Below are positions 27,268-36,998 of a stretch of DNA of 64,000 nucleotides, piece after piece. Each line of letters opens with the position of its first letter. Positions within the stretch are counted from its first letter, which is position 1. The notes beneath the pieces are model-generated. The model ran no database searches, was not told the DNA's origin, and saw only the letters and a list, made by a program, of their open reading frames with translations. This DNA comes from an uncultured Bacteroides sp. (lineage in GTDB: Bacteria; Bacteroidota; Bacteroidia; Bacteroidales; Bacteroidaceae): NCBI GenBank assembly GCA_947038155.1, contig CAMQVH010000008.1, positions 50,925 through 114,924 on the forward strand, read 5' to 3'. The translations under genes were made by a program, and so were the position numbers.

Positions 27268-28572
27268 ATGGGAAAAAAAACAATCACAGGAACAAAAAAT
27301 GTATATGAATTAGCACAAGAGCGACTGAAGGTAATATTTAACGAGTTTGATAATATTTATGTATCTTTCTCGGGGGGAAAGGATAGTGGGGTACTGCTGA
27401 ATATGTGTATCGACTATATCAGGCGGAATAATCTGAAAATACGTTTGGGAGTATTTCACATGGACTATGAGATTCAATACAAGATGACCATCGACTATGT
27501 GGACAGAATACTGGAGGCGAACAAGGACATCCTGGATGTATACCGGGTGTGCGTGCCTTTCCGGGTATCTACGTGTACATCCATGTATCAGTCTTTCTGG
27601 CGCCCTTGGGAGGATAACAAGAAAGATATCTGGGTACGCTCCATGCCTAAGAAGGCCATGAAGAAGGAGGATTTTCCTTTTTATAATACGACCATGTGGG
27701 ATTATGAATTCCAGATGCGTTTTGCGCAGTGGCTCCATCAGAAAAAGGATGCAGTGCGCACTTGCTGTCTGATCGGCATCCGTACGCAGGAAAGTTTTAA
27801 CCGCTGGCGCTGTATCTACATGAGCCGTAAATTCCAGATGTATCATAAATATAGATGGACTTCAAAGGTAGGAAACGACATCTATAATGCCTATCCCATC
27901 TTCGACTGGAAGACGACGGATGTGTGGACGGCGAATGGAAAATTCCAGTGGGACTATAATATCCTGTATGACCTGTATTATCGTGCCGGTGTGAATCTGG
28001 AACGTCAGCGGGTGGCAAGCCCGTTCATCAATGAAGCGCAGGAAAGTCTGGCGCTCTACCGGGTACTCGACCCTAACACCTGGGGAAAGATGATAGGACG
28101 GGTGAATGGTGTGAATTTCACCGGTATGTATGGCGGTACGCACGCCATGGGATGGCAGATGGTCAAACTTCCGGAAGGGTATACCTGGAGGGAGTTTATG
28201 TACTTCCTGCTCTCTACCTTGCCTGAACGGGCACGAAAGGGATATCTTCGCAAACTGTCTGTCAGCGTACACTTCTGGCGAACCAAAGGAGGTTGTCTGA
28301 GCGATTCGACCATTCAGAAACTGATTGATGCCAAAGTGCCGATTATCGTGATGGATAACAGCAACTATAAGACATTGAAGAAGCCGGTACGCATGGAATA
28401 TCAGGATGATATCGATATTCCGGAATTCAGGGAAATACCGACTTACAAACGTATGTGTATCTGTATCCTCAAGAATGACCATGCCTGCAAATATATGGGA
28501 TTCTCGCCTACAAAGGAGGAGATGAGTAAGAGAAGTCAAGTAATGGAACAATATAGAATCATAGTATCATGA
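27268..28572 (+). CDS. PAPS-reductase-family protein with DUF3440-like region (IbrA-like)
   Basis: PP-loop 'IYVSFSGGKDSGVLLNM'; 'TCCLIGIRTQESFNRWRCI'; followed by a ParB-like partner. Confidence 0.85.
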   Translation: MGKKTITGTKNVYELAQERLKVIFNEFDNIYVSFSGGKDSGVLLNMCIDYIRRNNLKIRLGVFHMDYEIQYKMTIDYVDRILEANKDILDVYRVCVPFRVSTCTSMYQSFWRPWEDNKKDIWVRSMPKKAMKKEDFPFYNTTMWDYEFQMRFAQWLHQKKDAVRTCCLIGIRTQESFNRWRCIYMSRKFQMYHKYRWTSKVGNDIYNAYPIFDWKTTDVWTANGKFQWDYNILYDLYYRAGVNLERQRVASPFINEAQESLALYRVLDPNTWGKMIGRVNGVNFTGMYGGTHAMGWQMVKLPEGYTWREFMYFLLSTLPERARKGYLRKLSVSVHFWRTKGGCLSDSTIQKLIDAKVPIIVMDNSNYKTLKKPVRMEYQDDIDIPEFREIPTYKRMCICILKNDHACKYMGFSPTKEEMSKRSQVMEQYRIIVS

Positions 28573-29111
28573 GTGTAGATAAAAGTCCGGTCTACGAGGT
28601 GAAAGCAGTGCCCGTAGAAAAAGTATTAGCGAACGATTATAACCCGAATGTTGTAGCTCCTCCCGAAATGAAGTTACTGGAGCTTTCGATCTGGGAAGAC
28701 GGTTTTACGATGCCTTGCGTGTGTTATTACAATAAAGAGGAAGATAATTATATCCTCGTAGATGGTTATCACCGGTATACGGTATTGAAGACATCGAAAC
28801 GAATTTATAAGCGTGAGAACGGATTGCTTCCGATCGTAGTAATCGATAAGGATTTGTCCAATCGCATGAGTTCTACCATTCGCCACAACCGTGCCCGTGG
28901 GATGCATAATATCGAGCTGATGTGTAACATCGTGGCGGAACTGGACAGAGCCGGTATGTCCGACCAGTGGATCATGAAAAATATCGGAATGGACCGGGAT
29001 GAACTGCTGCGTCTGAAGCAGATTTCGGGACTGGCGGATTTGTTTGCCAACAGGGAGTTCAGCATACCCGATGAAGTAGCGCCTACAGAGACGGAACGGA
29101 AATCTCTCTAA
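28569..29111 (+). CDS. ParB N-terminal-like protein (IbrB-like)
   Basis: 'VPVEKVLANDYNPNVVAPPEMKLLELSIWEDGFTMPCVCYY...ILVDGYHRYTVL'; ATGA overlap with IbrA-like. Confidence 0.85.
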   Translation: MSVDKSPVYEVKAVPVEKVLANDYNPNVVAPPEMKLLELSIWEDGFTMPCVCYYNKEEDNYILVDGYHRYTVLKTSKRIYKRENGLLPIVVIDKDLSNRMSSTIRHNRARGMHNIELMCNIVAELDRAGMSDQWIMKNIGMDRDELLRLKQISGLADLFANREFSIPDEVAPTETERKSL

Positions 29112-29140
29112 TTCTCCGACTGAATATACAAACAGATATA

Positions 29141-29174
29141 AAAGCCTTTGAATGAACTCATTCAGAGGCTTTTT
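29141..29174 (+). terminator. Rho-independent terminator after the IbrAB-like operon
   Basis: AAAGCCTTTGAATGA-ac-TCATTCAGAGGCTTTTT. Confidence 0.85.
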
Positions 29175-29461
29175 CAGATATATAACAGGGTTCGTGTAGT
29201 TTCGAAAAACGAACCTTGTTGATTCTTTTAGATTCTTATTTCGAAAAAGTGTGCCTTTTCTGTATTTTTGATTTTCGAAATTCGCAATCATGTTTCTTAA
29301 TAATCTCATTATTAGCCTTTCTGCTGAACTTTCGTTGTCTATATGAGAAATGAATGGAATTCATCGTTCCGTAGAATATACCGAATTTTGCAGGGTGAAA
29401 TTTGGAAGATATCAACTATTGGTAAAGACGTATCTTTTTATAAAATGTAAAACTTGGAAAT

Positions 29462-29830
29462 TTGGAACAACTGATTCATTTAAAACAGAGAATAGTAATT
29501 GCTGCCGGAGATATACTGAAGTATATGCCTGCTGATAGTATGAACGCAAACGGTGATGAAATGAACTGTTTTTGCCTTACCGGGCAAATTGAAGATGGTG
29601 ATGATGACCCTAAAAACTGGATAAGATTGTGTCCTTCTTCAATGACCGGACAAGAAATGACAGACCGCATTATTGTGGAAGACGGGAAGATATTCATCGA
29701 GGTACTGCCTAACCCGACTTCCGAATCCAGAACAGGTATTGTACATTTGGCAACAGTCGCGACTTCCCCGTATACAGGAAGTAATACGGTGAAACGGATT
29801 AAGATAAGCATCATGCAACTGGGACAGTAA
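29462..29830 (+). pseudogene. Possible remnant of a fimbrial/BACON-like surface protein
   Basis: TTG start only; C-terminal 'IVEDGKIFIEVLPNPTSESRTGIVHLATVATSPYTGSNTVKRIKISIMQLGQ' resembles the C-terminus of 33111-34832; leader duplicated from the fimbrial operon. Confidence 0.4.
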
Positions 29831-29844
29831 ATTATAGCTGTGAG

Positions 29845-29890
29845 ATAAATAAAAGCCCTTGAATAATTCCATTCAAGGGCTTTTATTTAT
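29845..29890. terminator. Bidirectional terminator hairpin
   Basis: Perfect 20-bp stem ATAAATAAAAGCCCTTGAAT-aattcc-ATTCAAGGGCTTTTATTTAT. Confidence 0.9.
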
Positions 29891-30170
29891 AATGAGTTTA
29901 TATATACTATTATAGTAATTTAATTTCGAAATTCGAAACTTTATGCTCTTATTTTTTCTTGTTGTGTAATAAATTGTTTTATGTATTGGTTTGTTCCATA
30001 ATATGTAATTCTATTTTTTGATAATACGAATAATAGTCTTATTCTGCGACTCTTATTGTCTGTATGAGAACTGAATGTAATTCTTCCTTTCATGGAATAT
30101 CCCGAAATTTGCATTATGAGATTTTAGACTATTACAAGAGCCAGTTGGAAAAAGGAATGTTTGATAGAGA

Positions 30171-33095
30171 ATGGAGAAAATTAGAAGTATATATATTAAG
30201 GGCTTGTTCAATTTATTATTGATGTTGATTTTTTCATCTTGTATTGATGAAACTTTCACAGACAATAGCACAAGCAATAGCTCATATATTATGATAGGAG
30301 GAACGACGACGCGGGCTGCAACGAACCCGGGAGATACTCCTGATGATTATGTTATTAAATCACTTCGTGTTTTGGCGTTTGAACAAGCCAATGGAAAATG
30401 TGTATCTAACAAGCTGTATACTGCTGCTAACGGGGATATTATAAAACATCCCATTAATCCCGGAGATTACGATTTTGTCTTTTTGGCCAATGAACCGCCC
30501 AATACGCTTATTATAAGTGGGTTGGATGGAATAAAGGAATATACTGATCTGGATGGAATAGCATATCCTGAACGCTATTTTTCGTCCGAACAGATTATTC
30601 CGATGATGCAGGAGATTAAAGGCGTGGAAGTTCTGCCGGGTGGACGGGGAGCTGTATTGAGTGATAATTCAACTGTGAATCCATTGCAACTGGGGCTTGA
30701 CAGACTAGCTGTGCGGATAGATGTTGTATTGGAGTCGGAAGATGATCTGGAGGATATTTTCTCAGGACTTACATTTGAGAACATTCCGGATGCGGTGCCT
30801 CTTACTTCTAATTATCAAGGTACGATCGGACAGGATAATGTGCGCATTCTCACCAGAGCAGATAATGAAAGTTATTTCTCAGATGCAACTCCGAGCAGTG
30901 GAAGAGTATGGGCGAAGAAAATAAGCAGAATTATATTACCTGCTAAGGAACTGAAGACAAAAGAAGATAAAACGAAGGCAGTGGTTCTTACGTTGGATAT
31001 GGGAAACCATTATAGTCCTTCTTGTGAGCTGAAGATAGCTTCGAACCCGGTGGATTACAGTTTGCCTATTAATACAATGCTGGATTTTCATGGTGTTGTC
31101 AAGGAACCACTGGAGGTAAATATAAAGGCTTCCAAGTGGGTGGATGAAGATAACGATTGGGATATAGATAATCAGCGTATATTGAGAATTTCGCATACGG
31201 ATGCTTCGATAACAGACTTTAACGGTGCACGGATTTCATTCTCGTCAAATATGCCTGTAGTCAAAGTGTTGCCCAAAGCGTACAATGTAACTACTGGTGT
31301 GCCTGTGGAGGTAGAGACCAATCGTATTTTCAACAGCCTTGCGTTCCAGACCACTGCAAACGGTACTAATGCTCCCGAACGGTTTATGTATACAGTTCAA
31401 AATGATGGCGGACAATTGTCGGGTACAGGATATATGGATCTGTTGGCTGATGGATGGGTTGAGAATGATTATTGGGGAAGTGGGGAAAATGATTATTATA
31501 GTATGGCAAAAGATGTAAGCGGTACATATAAAATTACCTTGTCGGCAGAGAATGAAGATGGTAGTAATGCTTTGCAAAGGGAGATCACTGTGAAGATTGA
31601 ACAAAATGGTAAACGTCTTCAATTCTATCATCCTGCCGCTTATCAGGCAAATGGTGCGACTGGTTATACCGGCGCTTTCTGGAAGGATAATCAGTATGGA
31701 GAACGTATTATTATGGGACAACATGCCAGAGCCGGAGCAGATGCTGAGATACTTCCGGATTGGAATGCATGGGTAGATGATGACCCTTATAATATGGTTA
31801 TATTGAGTACGACGCCTAGCCTTGATCCTAATGTCGGAACATCTAATCCGGGAAATGCTGAGAATTTCCGGGTAACGGCCAATCTCCTGAAAGGAGAGGA
31901 TGGCAGGAGTGTAAATGGAAAGGGACGTATTTATTTTCGTATTGGATTGACAGGTGCGAATACTAGGAGCACCCCAAGATATGCAACAGTAAAATTGAGA
32001 TATAGATTGTGGGGATGGCATTATGAAGAAGCTACAATTTACTTGAGACAGGGCGAAAAACCGGATTATTTATATTCCGGACGAAAAGGATCGAGAGCAT
32101 TTGCAGTTTATAATATGACTCATAGCAGTTTTCTAACTGCTCCTGCAACAAGTCCTTTTAGTGTGGTAGTTAATAAAGGAAATGCTTCGGAAGTCGATTT
32201 CCCGACAAAAGCGGGAGCGCATTTCCAATGGGCAAGACTGAAACCTGGATCATACGGTAATTACTCCGAAGGATTGGAATTGGACACAGACTATGATAAT
32301 TTTGGTTATAGAGCACTGAATCCGCGTCCAGATATGAATGCTATCAATCTTACAGGGTGGGGATGGAGCTATTATAAATATAATCAGTATCTGATATGGG
32401 ATAATGGAAATGCATCCGATAGTTATAGTAACGATTTTGAAATCTGCCCTACCGGTTATCATCGGCCGAATGACGGAAGTATATCCGGAGGGGCTTCACA
32501 TAACAGTACACTTGCGGAAGCGAATGCGTCAGAATGGAGAGCGTCCATATTTGCGGAACCAATGACAGGGGATGGGAATGAAATGTATGATCCTGCTAAT
32601 CTGTATTATAATTCGAATCCTCCAAATGATGGACAAGTAGGTACTGCGCCCTCATATTATAAACCTGTACCTCTTCCCGACAATATGACATTCGGTTTTT
32701 ATGCAGACGGATATTTTGACAGACGTCCGATAGAACAGAATTTTCTCCCGGAAAACAAAGTACAATATGGAGTTGGAATACATAGTGCAGACCCCGCATA
32801 CTGGGGGTGTCTCTTCTTTAATGGTAGCAAGTCTTTGTTCTTCCCTGCTGCGGGTAGACGGAATTATGGTGCAGGAACAGAAACAATAGCCGGAAAAGAG
32901 AGAGCAGGCATATTGGAACATCCGAGTGGTGGGTTTTATATGACGGCATCGGCTGCCGATATACCCGAAAAACCTGGTACAGTATGGGCTGATTGGAGTT
33001 CTATATGGAACATGGAATTAAGCTATATAGAACCAGCACCTATAAGCACCTCGTTTAAGCATGGGGTGTCTTTAAGATGTGTGAAAAATGAATGA
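30171..33095 (+). CDS. Large fimbrial/tip-type lipoprotein with FISUMP-like C-terminus
   Basis: Lipobox 'LLMLIFSSCIDE'; 'LRVLAFEQANGKC'; C-terminal 'FEICPTGYHRPNDGS' and 'HGVSLRCVKNE'. Confidence 0.7.
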   Translation: MEKIRSIYIKGLFNLLLMLIFSSCIDETFTDNSTSNSSYIMIGGTTTRAATNPGDTPDDYVIKSLRVLAFEQANGKCVSNKLYTAANGDIIKHPINPGDYDFVFLANEPPNTLIISGLDGIKEYTDLDGIAYPERYFSSEQIIPMMQEIKGVEVLPGGRGAVLSDNSTVNPLQLGLDRLAVRIDVVLESEDDLEDIFSGLTFENIPDAVPLTSNYQGTIGQDNVRILTRADNESYFSDATPSSGRVWAKKISRIILPAKELKTKEDKTKAVVLTLDMGNHYSPSCELKIASNPVDYSLPINTMLDFHGVVKEPLEVNIKASKWVDEDNDWDIDNQRILRISHTDASITDFNGARISFSSNMPVVKVLPKAYNVTTGVPVEVETNRIFNSLAFQTTANGTNAPERFMYTVQNDGGQLSGTGYMDLLADGWVENDYWGSGENDYYSMAKDVSGTYKITLSAENEDGSNALQREITVKIEQNGKRLQFYHPAAYQANGATGYTGAFWKDNQYGERIIMGQHARAGADAEILPDWNAWVDDDPYNMVILSTTPSLDPNVGTSNPGNAENFRVTANLLKGEDGRSVNGKGRIYFRIGLTGANTRSTPRYATVKLRYRLWGWHYEEATIYLRQGEKPDYLYSGRKGSRAFAVYNMTHSSFLTAPATSPFSVVVNKGNASEVDFPTKAGAHFQWARLKPGSYGNYSEGLELDTDYDNFGYRALNPRPDMNAINLTGWGWSYYKYNQYLIWDNGNASDSYSNDFEICPTGYHRPNDGSISGGASHNSTLAEANASEWRASIFAEPMTGDGNEMYDPANLYYNSNPPNDGQVGTAPSYYKPVPLPDNMTFGFYADGYFDRRPIEQNFLPENKVQYGVGIHSADPAYWGCLFFNGSKSLFFPAAGRRNYGAGTETIAGKERAGILEHPSGGFYMTASAADIPEKPGTVWADWSSIWNMELSYIEPAPISTSFKHGVSLRCVKNE

Positions 33096-33110
33096 ATTAA
33101 TGAGTAAAGA

Positions 33111-34832
33111 ATGAGATTGCAGATTAAAACATATATGCTCTTTTGGTTACTTCTATGCATGGTATCATGCGTACAGGAGGAGGTGGCTTCTTTGGTTCCT
33201 GCTGAAGAAGTAGACCAAGTCAGCATCGAGCTGTTTACAAGGCTAAGATCATATGATACTCCCGTGTCCAGAGCGGAAGCGGAGGAAGATGAAGTGTCCA
33301 AAGATCCTTGGATTCTTGTATTCACAGATGTTGGTGGGGGCGTATCTGATAATGCGGTATTTGCAGAAGCGGCACAGGCAAACATTAATGTCGGTAACAA
33401 AAGTTATGTGTTGCTTAAGCCACAGAATGTTACCTCATGGATTCTGATATTGGCCAATCCACAGGAAAAGTTCTATATTGGCAATATGGCTTATGACTTT
33501 TCGATTGATAATTTCAATAATCGTTTTACAGGTCAGACGCTTGCCAGTGTGACTTCTCAGATTTCGGCTATACCGATGAGTACTGTAAATGAGCCTCCAT
33601 TTGTCGGAAAAACACTGCCGATGAGCTACCTGTATGAGGCTACAGGAGGGATTAATGTAAATACGAAAATAGGTACGTCTGACGTTCCATTGGAACTGAC
33701 GCGTGCGGTAGCCAAGATCGTTGTGAAAAGTAATACTGCTGACTTCACTTTGTTGGGAGTGCATTCGGTATACAATATGAACAAAAATACGGTGCTGCAT
33801 AATCTTTCCGGCGTTCCGGAAACGGCAACAAATGTGCTTGATTATATCAAAAGTGACACCGATGAAGATTTTGTCTTTGCAACTATTAATATAGCAGATC
33901 CTATATATGTATATGAAGCAGAGGCGAATAGTAATACTTACATGATCATACATGGACTCTATAAAGGAACTGAATATTATTATAAAATGGCTATAGCTGA
34001 TAGTGATTTTAATTATATGGATATAAAGCGTAATCACGAATATGAGTTCACGATAGTATCTGCTAATTCTCCGGGATTTGCGACTTACGCTGATGCGCTT
34101 TTGTCGAAGCCTAATAACATGAACTTGAAGCATGAGGTTAAAATAACAGATCTTGCTTCTTATGAGATTAAAGCCAACAGTGAATATTTTCTTGCTGTAA
34201 GTAACCGGCTTTGTATCATATATGACGATACGGAGAGTTCGGGAAATCAGTATATTGCTTTTACGCTGACAACGGATTGTACTTATGCGCATCAATTCTC
34301 GGATAAAAGCAACTATCTGAAAGTGTCGAATGGTGCGATGAGTATCGTTTCTCCCACACCTGCAAGAATTCCTTCTGCCGCGAATGCAAATTCTCCGGTC
34401 ACGACAGAAGTGATAGTAAAGCTTCCTGCCGGCAGTGCCGATAAATCAAGTATTAATATCAAGCTTGGTAATATCGAACAGACAGTCAACGTGGTAAGAA
34501 AATCTATTATTCCGGTTGGAGGAGCGGTGGTAAACTATTATACGGAAAATGCCGGCGCATATGATTTTGAATATTATCTTCTTACAGCAAAAGTAGATAA
34601 TAGTGCCAATGTGCCATGGATTACAATGAAGAACAAATACGGTGTGACCAGTGCCGATCCTAATAGTATTATGGTAGAGGATGGAGTAATTGATATCCAT
34701 GTGGCTTCCACCTCTGTTGCAAGAAATACGGTGATCTATCTGACAACTATAAGAAATCCGAATAAACCCTTGGAGGATGACAAAGATATGCCGAGACGAA
34801 TCAAAGCGTATTTATATCAAAAAGGATCTTGA
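33111..34832 (+). CDS. Fimbria-associated lipoprotein (minor/tip component)
   Basis: Lipobox 'LLLCMVSCVQEE'; 'DPWILVFTDVGGGVSDNAVFAEA'; within the fimbrial operon. Confidence 0.65.
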   Translation: MRLQIKTYMLFWLLLCMVSCVQEEVASLVPAEEVDQVSIELFTRLRSYDTPVSRAEAEEDEVSKDPWILVFTDVGGGVSDNAVFAEAAQANINVGNKSYVLLKPQNVTSWILILANPQEKFYIGNMAYDFSIDNFNNRFTGQTLASVTSQISAIPMSTVNEPPFVGKTLPMSYLYEATGGINVNTKIGTSDVPLELTRAVAKIVVKSNTADFTLLGVHSVYNMNKNTVLHNLSGVPETATNVLDYIKSDTDEDFVFATINIADPIYVYEAEANSNTYMIIHGLYKGTEYYYKMAIADSDFNYMDIKRNHEYEFTIVSANSPGFATYADALLSKPNNMNLKHEVKITDLASYEIKANSEYFLAVSNRLCIIYDDTESSGNQYIAFTLTTDCTYAHQFSDKSNYLKVSNGAMSIVSPTPARIPSAANANSPVTTEVIVKLPAGSADKSSINIKLGNIEQTVNVVRKSIIPVGGAVVNYYTENAGAYDFEYYLLTAKVDNSANVPWITMKNKYGVTSADPNSIMVEDGVIDIHVASTSVARNTVIYLTTIRNPNKPLEDDKDMPRRIKAYLYQKGS

Positions 34833-34859
34833 TAATAGAAAAAAATAAAAAACTGATAA

Positions 34860-35432
34860 ATGAAGAAAGTATTCATACTCATATTAGTCATGCTCTGCAC
34901 ATTTGCAGTGAACAGTAAAGCGCAGAAAGTTGCCGTCAAAAGTAATCTTCTTTATGATGCTACTACTACCATGAATCTCGGACTGGAGGTTGGGGTGGCA
35001 CGTAAATGGACGCTTGATGTACCATTCAACTATAATCCTTGGAAGTTTAATGACGGAGCCAGACTCCGGCATTGGGGAGTCCAGCCGGAAATCCGTTACT
35101 GGTTCTGCGAAAGCTTCAGACGTACCTTCATTGGAGTGCACGGACATTATGCCGATTTCAATGTCGGAGGATTCCCCGACTGGTCGTTTATCAGTGAGAA
35201 TATGCAGAACAGCCGTTATCAGGGGCATCTGTATGGCGGAGGTATTTCTGTCGGTCATTCATGGATATTGAAGAAACGGTGGAGTATAGAGGCATCTGTG
35301 GGAGTAGGATATGCGCACATTGTATATGAAAAGTATCCATGTAAAGCTTGTGGTACCAAACTGAAAGATACCAGCAAGAATTATTTCGGTCCTACGAAAG
35401 CGAGTGTATCACTTATTTATGTAATTAAATAA
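34860..35432 (+). CDS. DUF3575-like outer-membrane protein
   Basis: 'KVAVKSNLLYDATTTMNLGLEVGVARKWTLDVPFNYNPW', 'YGGGISVGHSWILKKRWSIEASVGVGYAHI'. Confidence 0.85.
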   Translation: MKKVFILILVMLCTFAVNSKAQKVAVKSNLLYDATTTMNLGLEVGVARKWTLDVPFNYNPWKFNDGARLRHWGVQPEIRYWFCESFRRTFIGVHGHYADFNVGGFPDWSFISENMQNSRYQGHLYGGGISVGHSWILKKRWSIEASVGVGYAHIVYEKYPCKACGTKLKDTSKNYFGPTKASVSLIYVIK

Positions 35433-35443
35433 AAGAGAATAGA

Positions 35444-36961
35444 ATGATGAAAAGAAATATACAGTTCATCGTATGTGTGTTGGCTGTTTTATGTCAGAAT
35501 ATAGGTTCGGCTACCGCCCAGACACGCTCTTATGACGGAACCATTTCTGTGGCACCAGTACAACTGGAGCAGCGTGGTAAAGTAGTTCATATAGACATTG
35601 ATTTTATTCTGGATGATGTAAAGGTGAAGTCGGCACATGGAGTAGATTTCATTCCACAGCTGGTGGCTCCGGTGCGTACTCTTGCTCTTCCGAAAGTGTC
35701 CTTCAAAGGTCATAATGAATATCTGGCTTATGAACGCTGGCTTTCGTTGATGAGTGCCAAGGAAAAGAATAGCTACGAGCAACCGTATGTCGTAGAGAAG
35801 GTGAATAAGAGAAGAAGTGGTACGATTCAATATAGATATATATTGCCATACGAAACGTGGATGGATGATGCACGTGTAGACGTGCAGCGTGACGAATGCG
35901 GTTGTGGTGAAACTGCACTGATGGGGGTGGATCCCCTTGGACCGATTAATCTGGAACGCGTACTGGAACCATATGTAGTGATGCCCTACTTTGCTTATTT
36001 TCAGCCTGCTGCCGAAGAAGTGAAAAGTCGCGATATACAGGCGGAATGTTTCCTTGATTTCGAGGTGAATAAAGTTAATATTCGTCCCGAATACATGAAT
36101 AATCCGAAAGAACTGGCGAAGATTCGTACAATGATCGATGAATTGAAGTCTGATCCCAGCATAAAGGTGAACCGCCTGGATATTGTAGGATATGCTTCAC
36201 CTGAAGGTTCATTGGCCAACAATAAGCGATTGTCCGAAGGACGTGCGATGGCATTGCGTGATTATCTGGCATCCAAATATGACTTCTCACGAAATCAGTA
36301 CTACATCATCTTTGGCGGTGAAAACTGGGACGGTTTGGTGAAAGCGCTGGATACGATCGATATAGATTATAAGAATGAAGTGATGGACATCATCACCAAC
36401 ATTCCTATAGAGAAAGGAAGGGAAGCGAAGCTGATGCAGCTTCGTGGAGGAGTACCTTACAGATATTTATTGAAGTATATATTCCCAAGTCTACGTGTGG
36501 CTATTTGTAAAGTAAATTATGAAATTAAGAATTTCAATGTGGACGAAGCGAAAGAAATGATAAAGACGCGTCCTCAGAATCTGAGCTTGAATGAGATGTT
36601 CCTGGTAGCTAATACCTATCCGAAGGGCTCTCAGGAGTTCATCGATGTATTCGAGACGGCAGTCCGGATGTATCCTAAGGATGAAATCGCTAATATCAAT
36701 GCTGCTACAGCAGCTCTTTCACGCAATGACTTGGTGTCTGCGGAACGCTATTTGAATATGGTAAATGCTAATAAGCAGCTACCGGAATATAGCAATGCTA
36801 TGGGTGTATTAATGTTATTAAAAGGAGAGTATGAAAATGCGGAAAAATGTTTGAAAGCCGCTGCCGAATCGGGTCTGGAAGCTGCCGGACACAATCTGGA
36901 GGAACTGGCAAAGAAAAAAACGAATGCAGCTGAAATAGAGAAAAAAAATAGAGATAAATAA
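35444..36961 (+). CDS. DUF3868-like protein with OmpA-like region
   Basis: 'VVHIDIDFILDDVKVKSAHGVDFIPQL', 'LDIVGYASPEGSLANNKRLSEGRAMALRDYL'; next to DUF3575-like gene. Confidence 0.82.
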   Translation: MMKRNIQFIVCVLAVLCQNIGSATAQTRSYDGTISVAPVQLEQRGKVVHIDIDFILDDVKVKSAHGVDFIPQLVAPVRTLALPKVSFKGHNEYLAYERWLSLMSAKEKNSYEQPYVVEKVNKRRSGTIQYRYILPYETWMDDARVDVQRDECGCGETALMGVDPLGPINLERVLEPYVVMPYFAYFQPAAEEVKSRDIQAECFLDFEVNKVNIRPEYMNNPKELAKIRTMIDELKSDPSIKVNRLDIVGYASPEGSLANNKRLSEGRAMALRDYLASKYDFSRNQYYIIFGGENWDGLVKALDTIDIDYKNEVMDIITNIPIEKGREAKLMQLRGGVPYRYLLKYIFPSLRVAICKVNYEIKNFNVDEAKEMIKTRPQNLSLNEMFLVANTYPKGSQEFIDVFETAVRMYPKDEIANINAATAALSRNDLVSAERYLNMVNANKQLPEYSNAMGVLMLLKGEYENAEKCLKAAAESGLEAAGHNLEELAKKKTNAAEIEKKNRDK

Positions 36962-36998
36962 ACTAGTTAGAAACGCTTTTATTAATTTGTACAAAACA

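Noticed and set aside
27268-29111. Dnd phosphorothioation system (DndC-like PP-loop protein)
   Set aside because: No DndA/B/D/E-like partners; the pairing with a ParB-like protein fits IbrA/IbrB better.
33435-34295. Minus-strand ORF of 286 aa
   Set aside because: Antisense to the fimbrial lipoprotein gene; composition looks like a shadow ORF.
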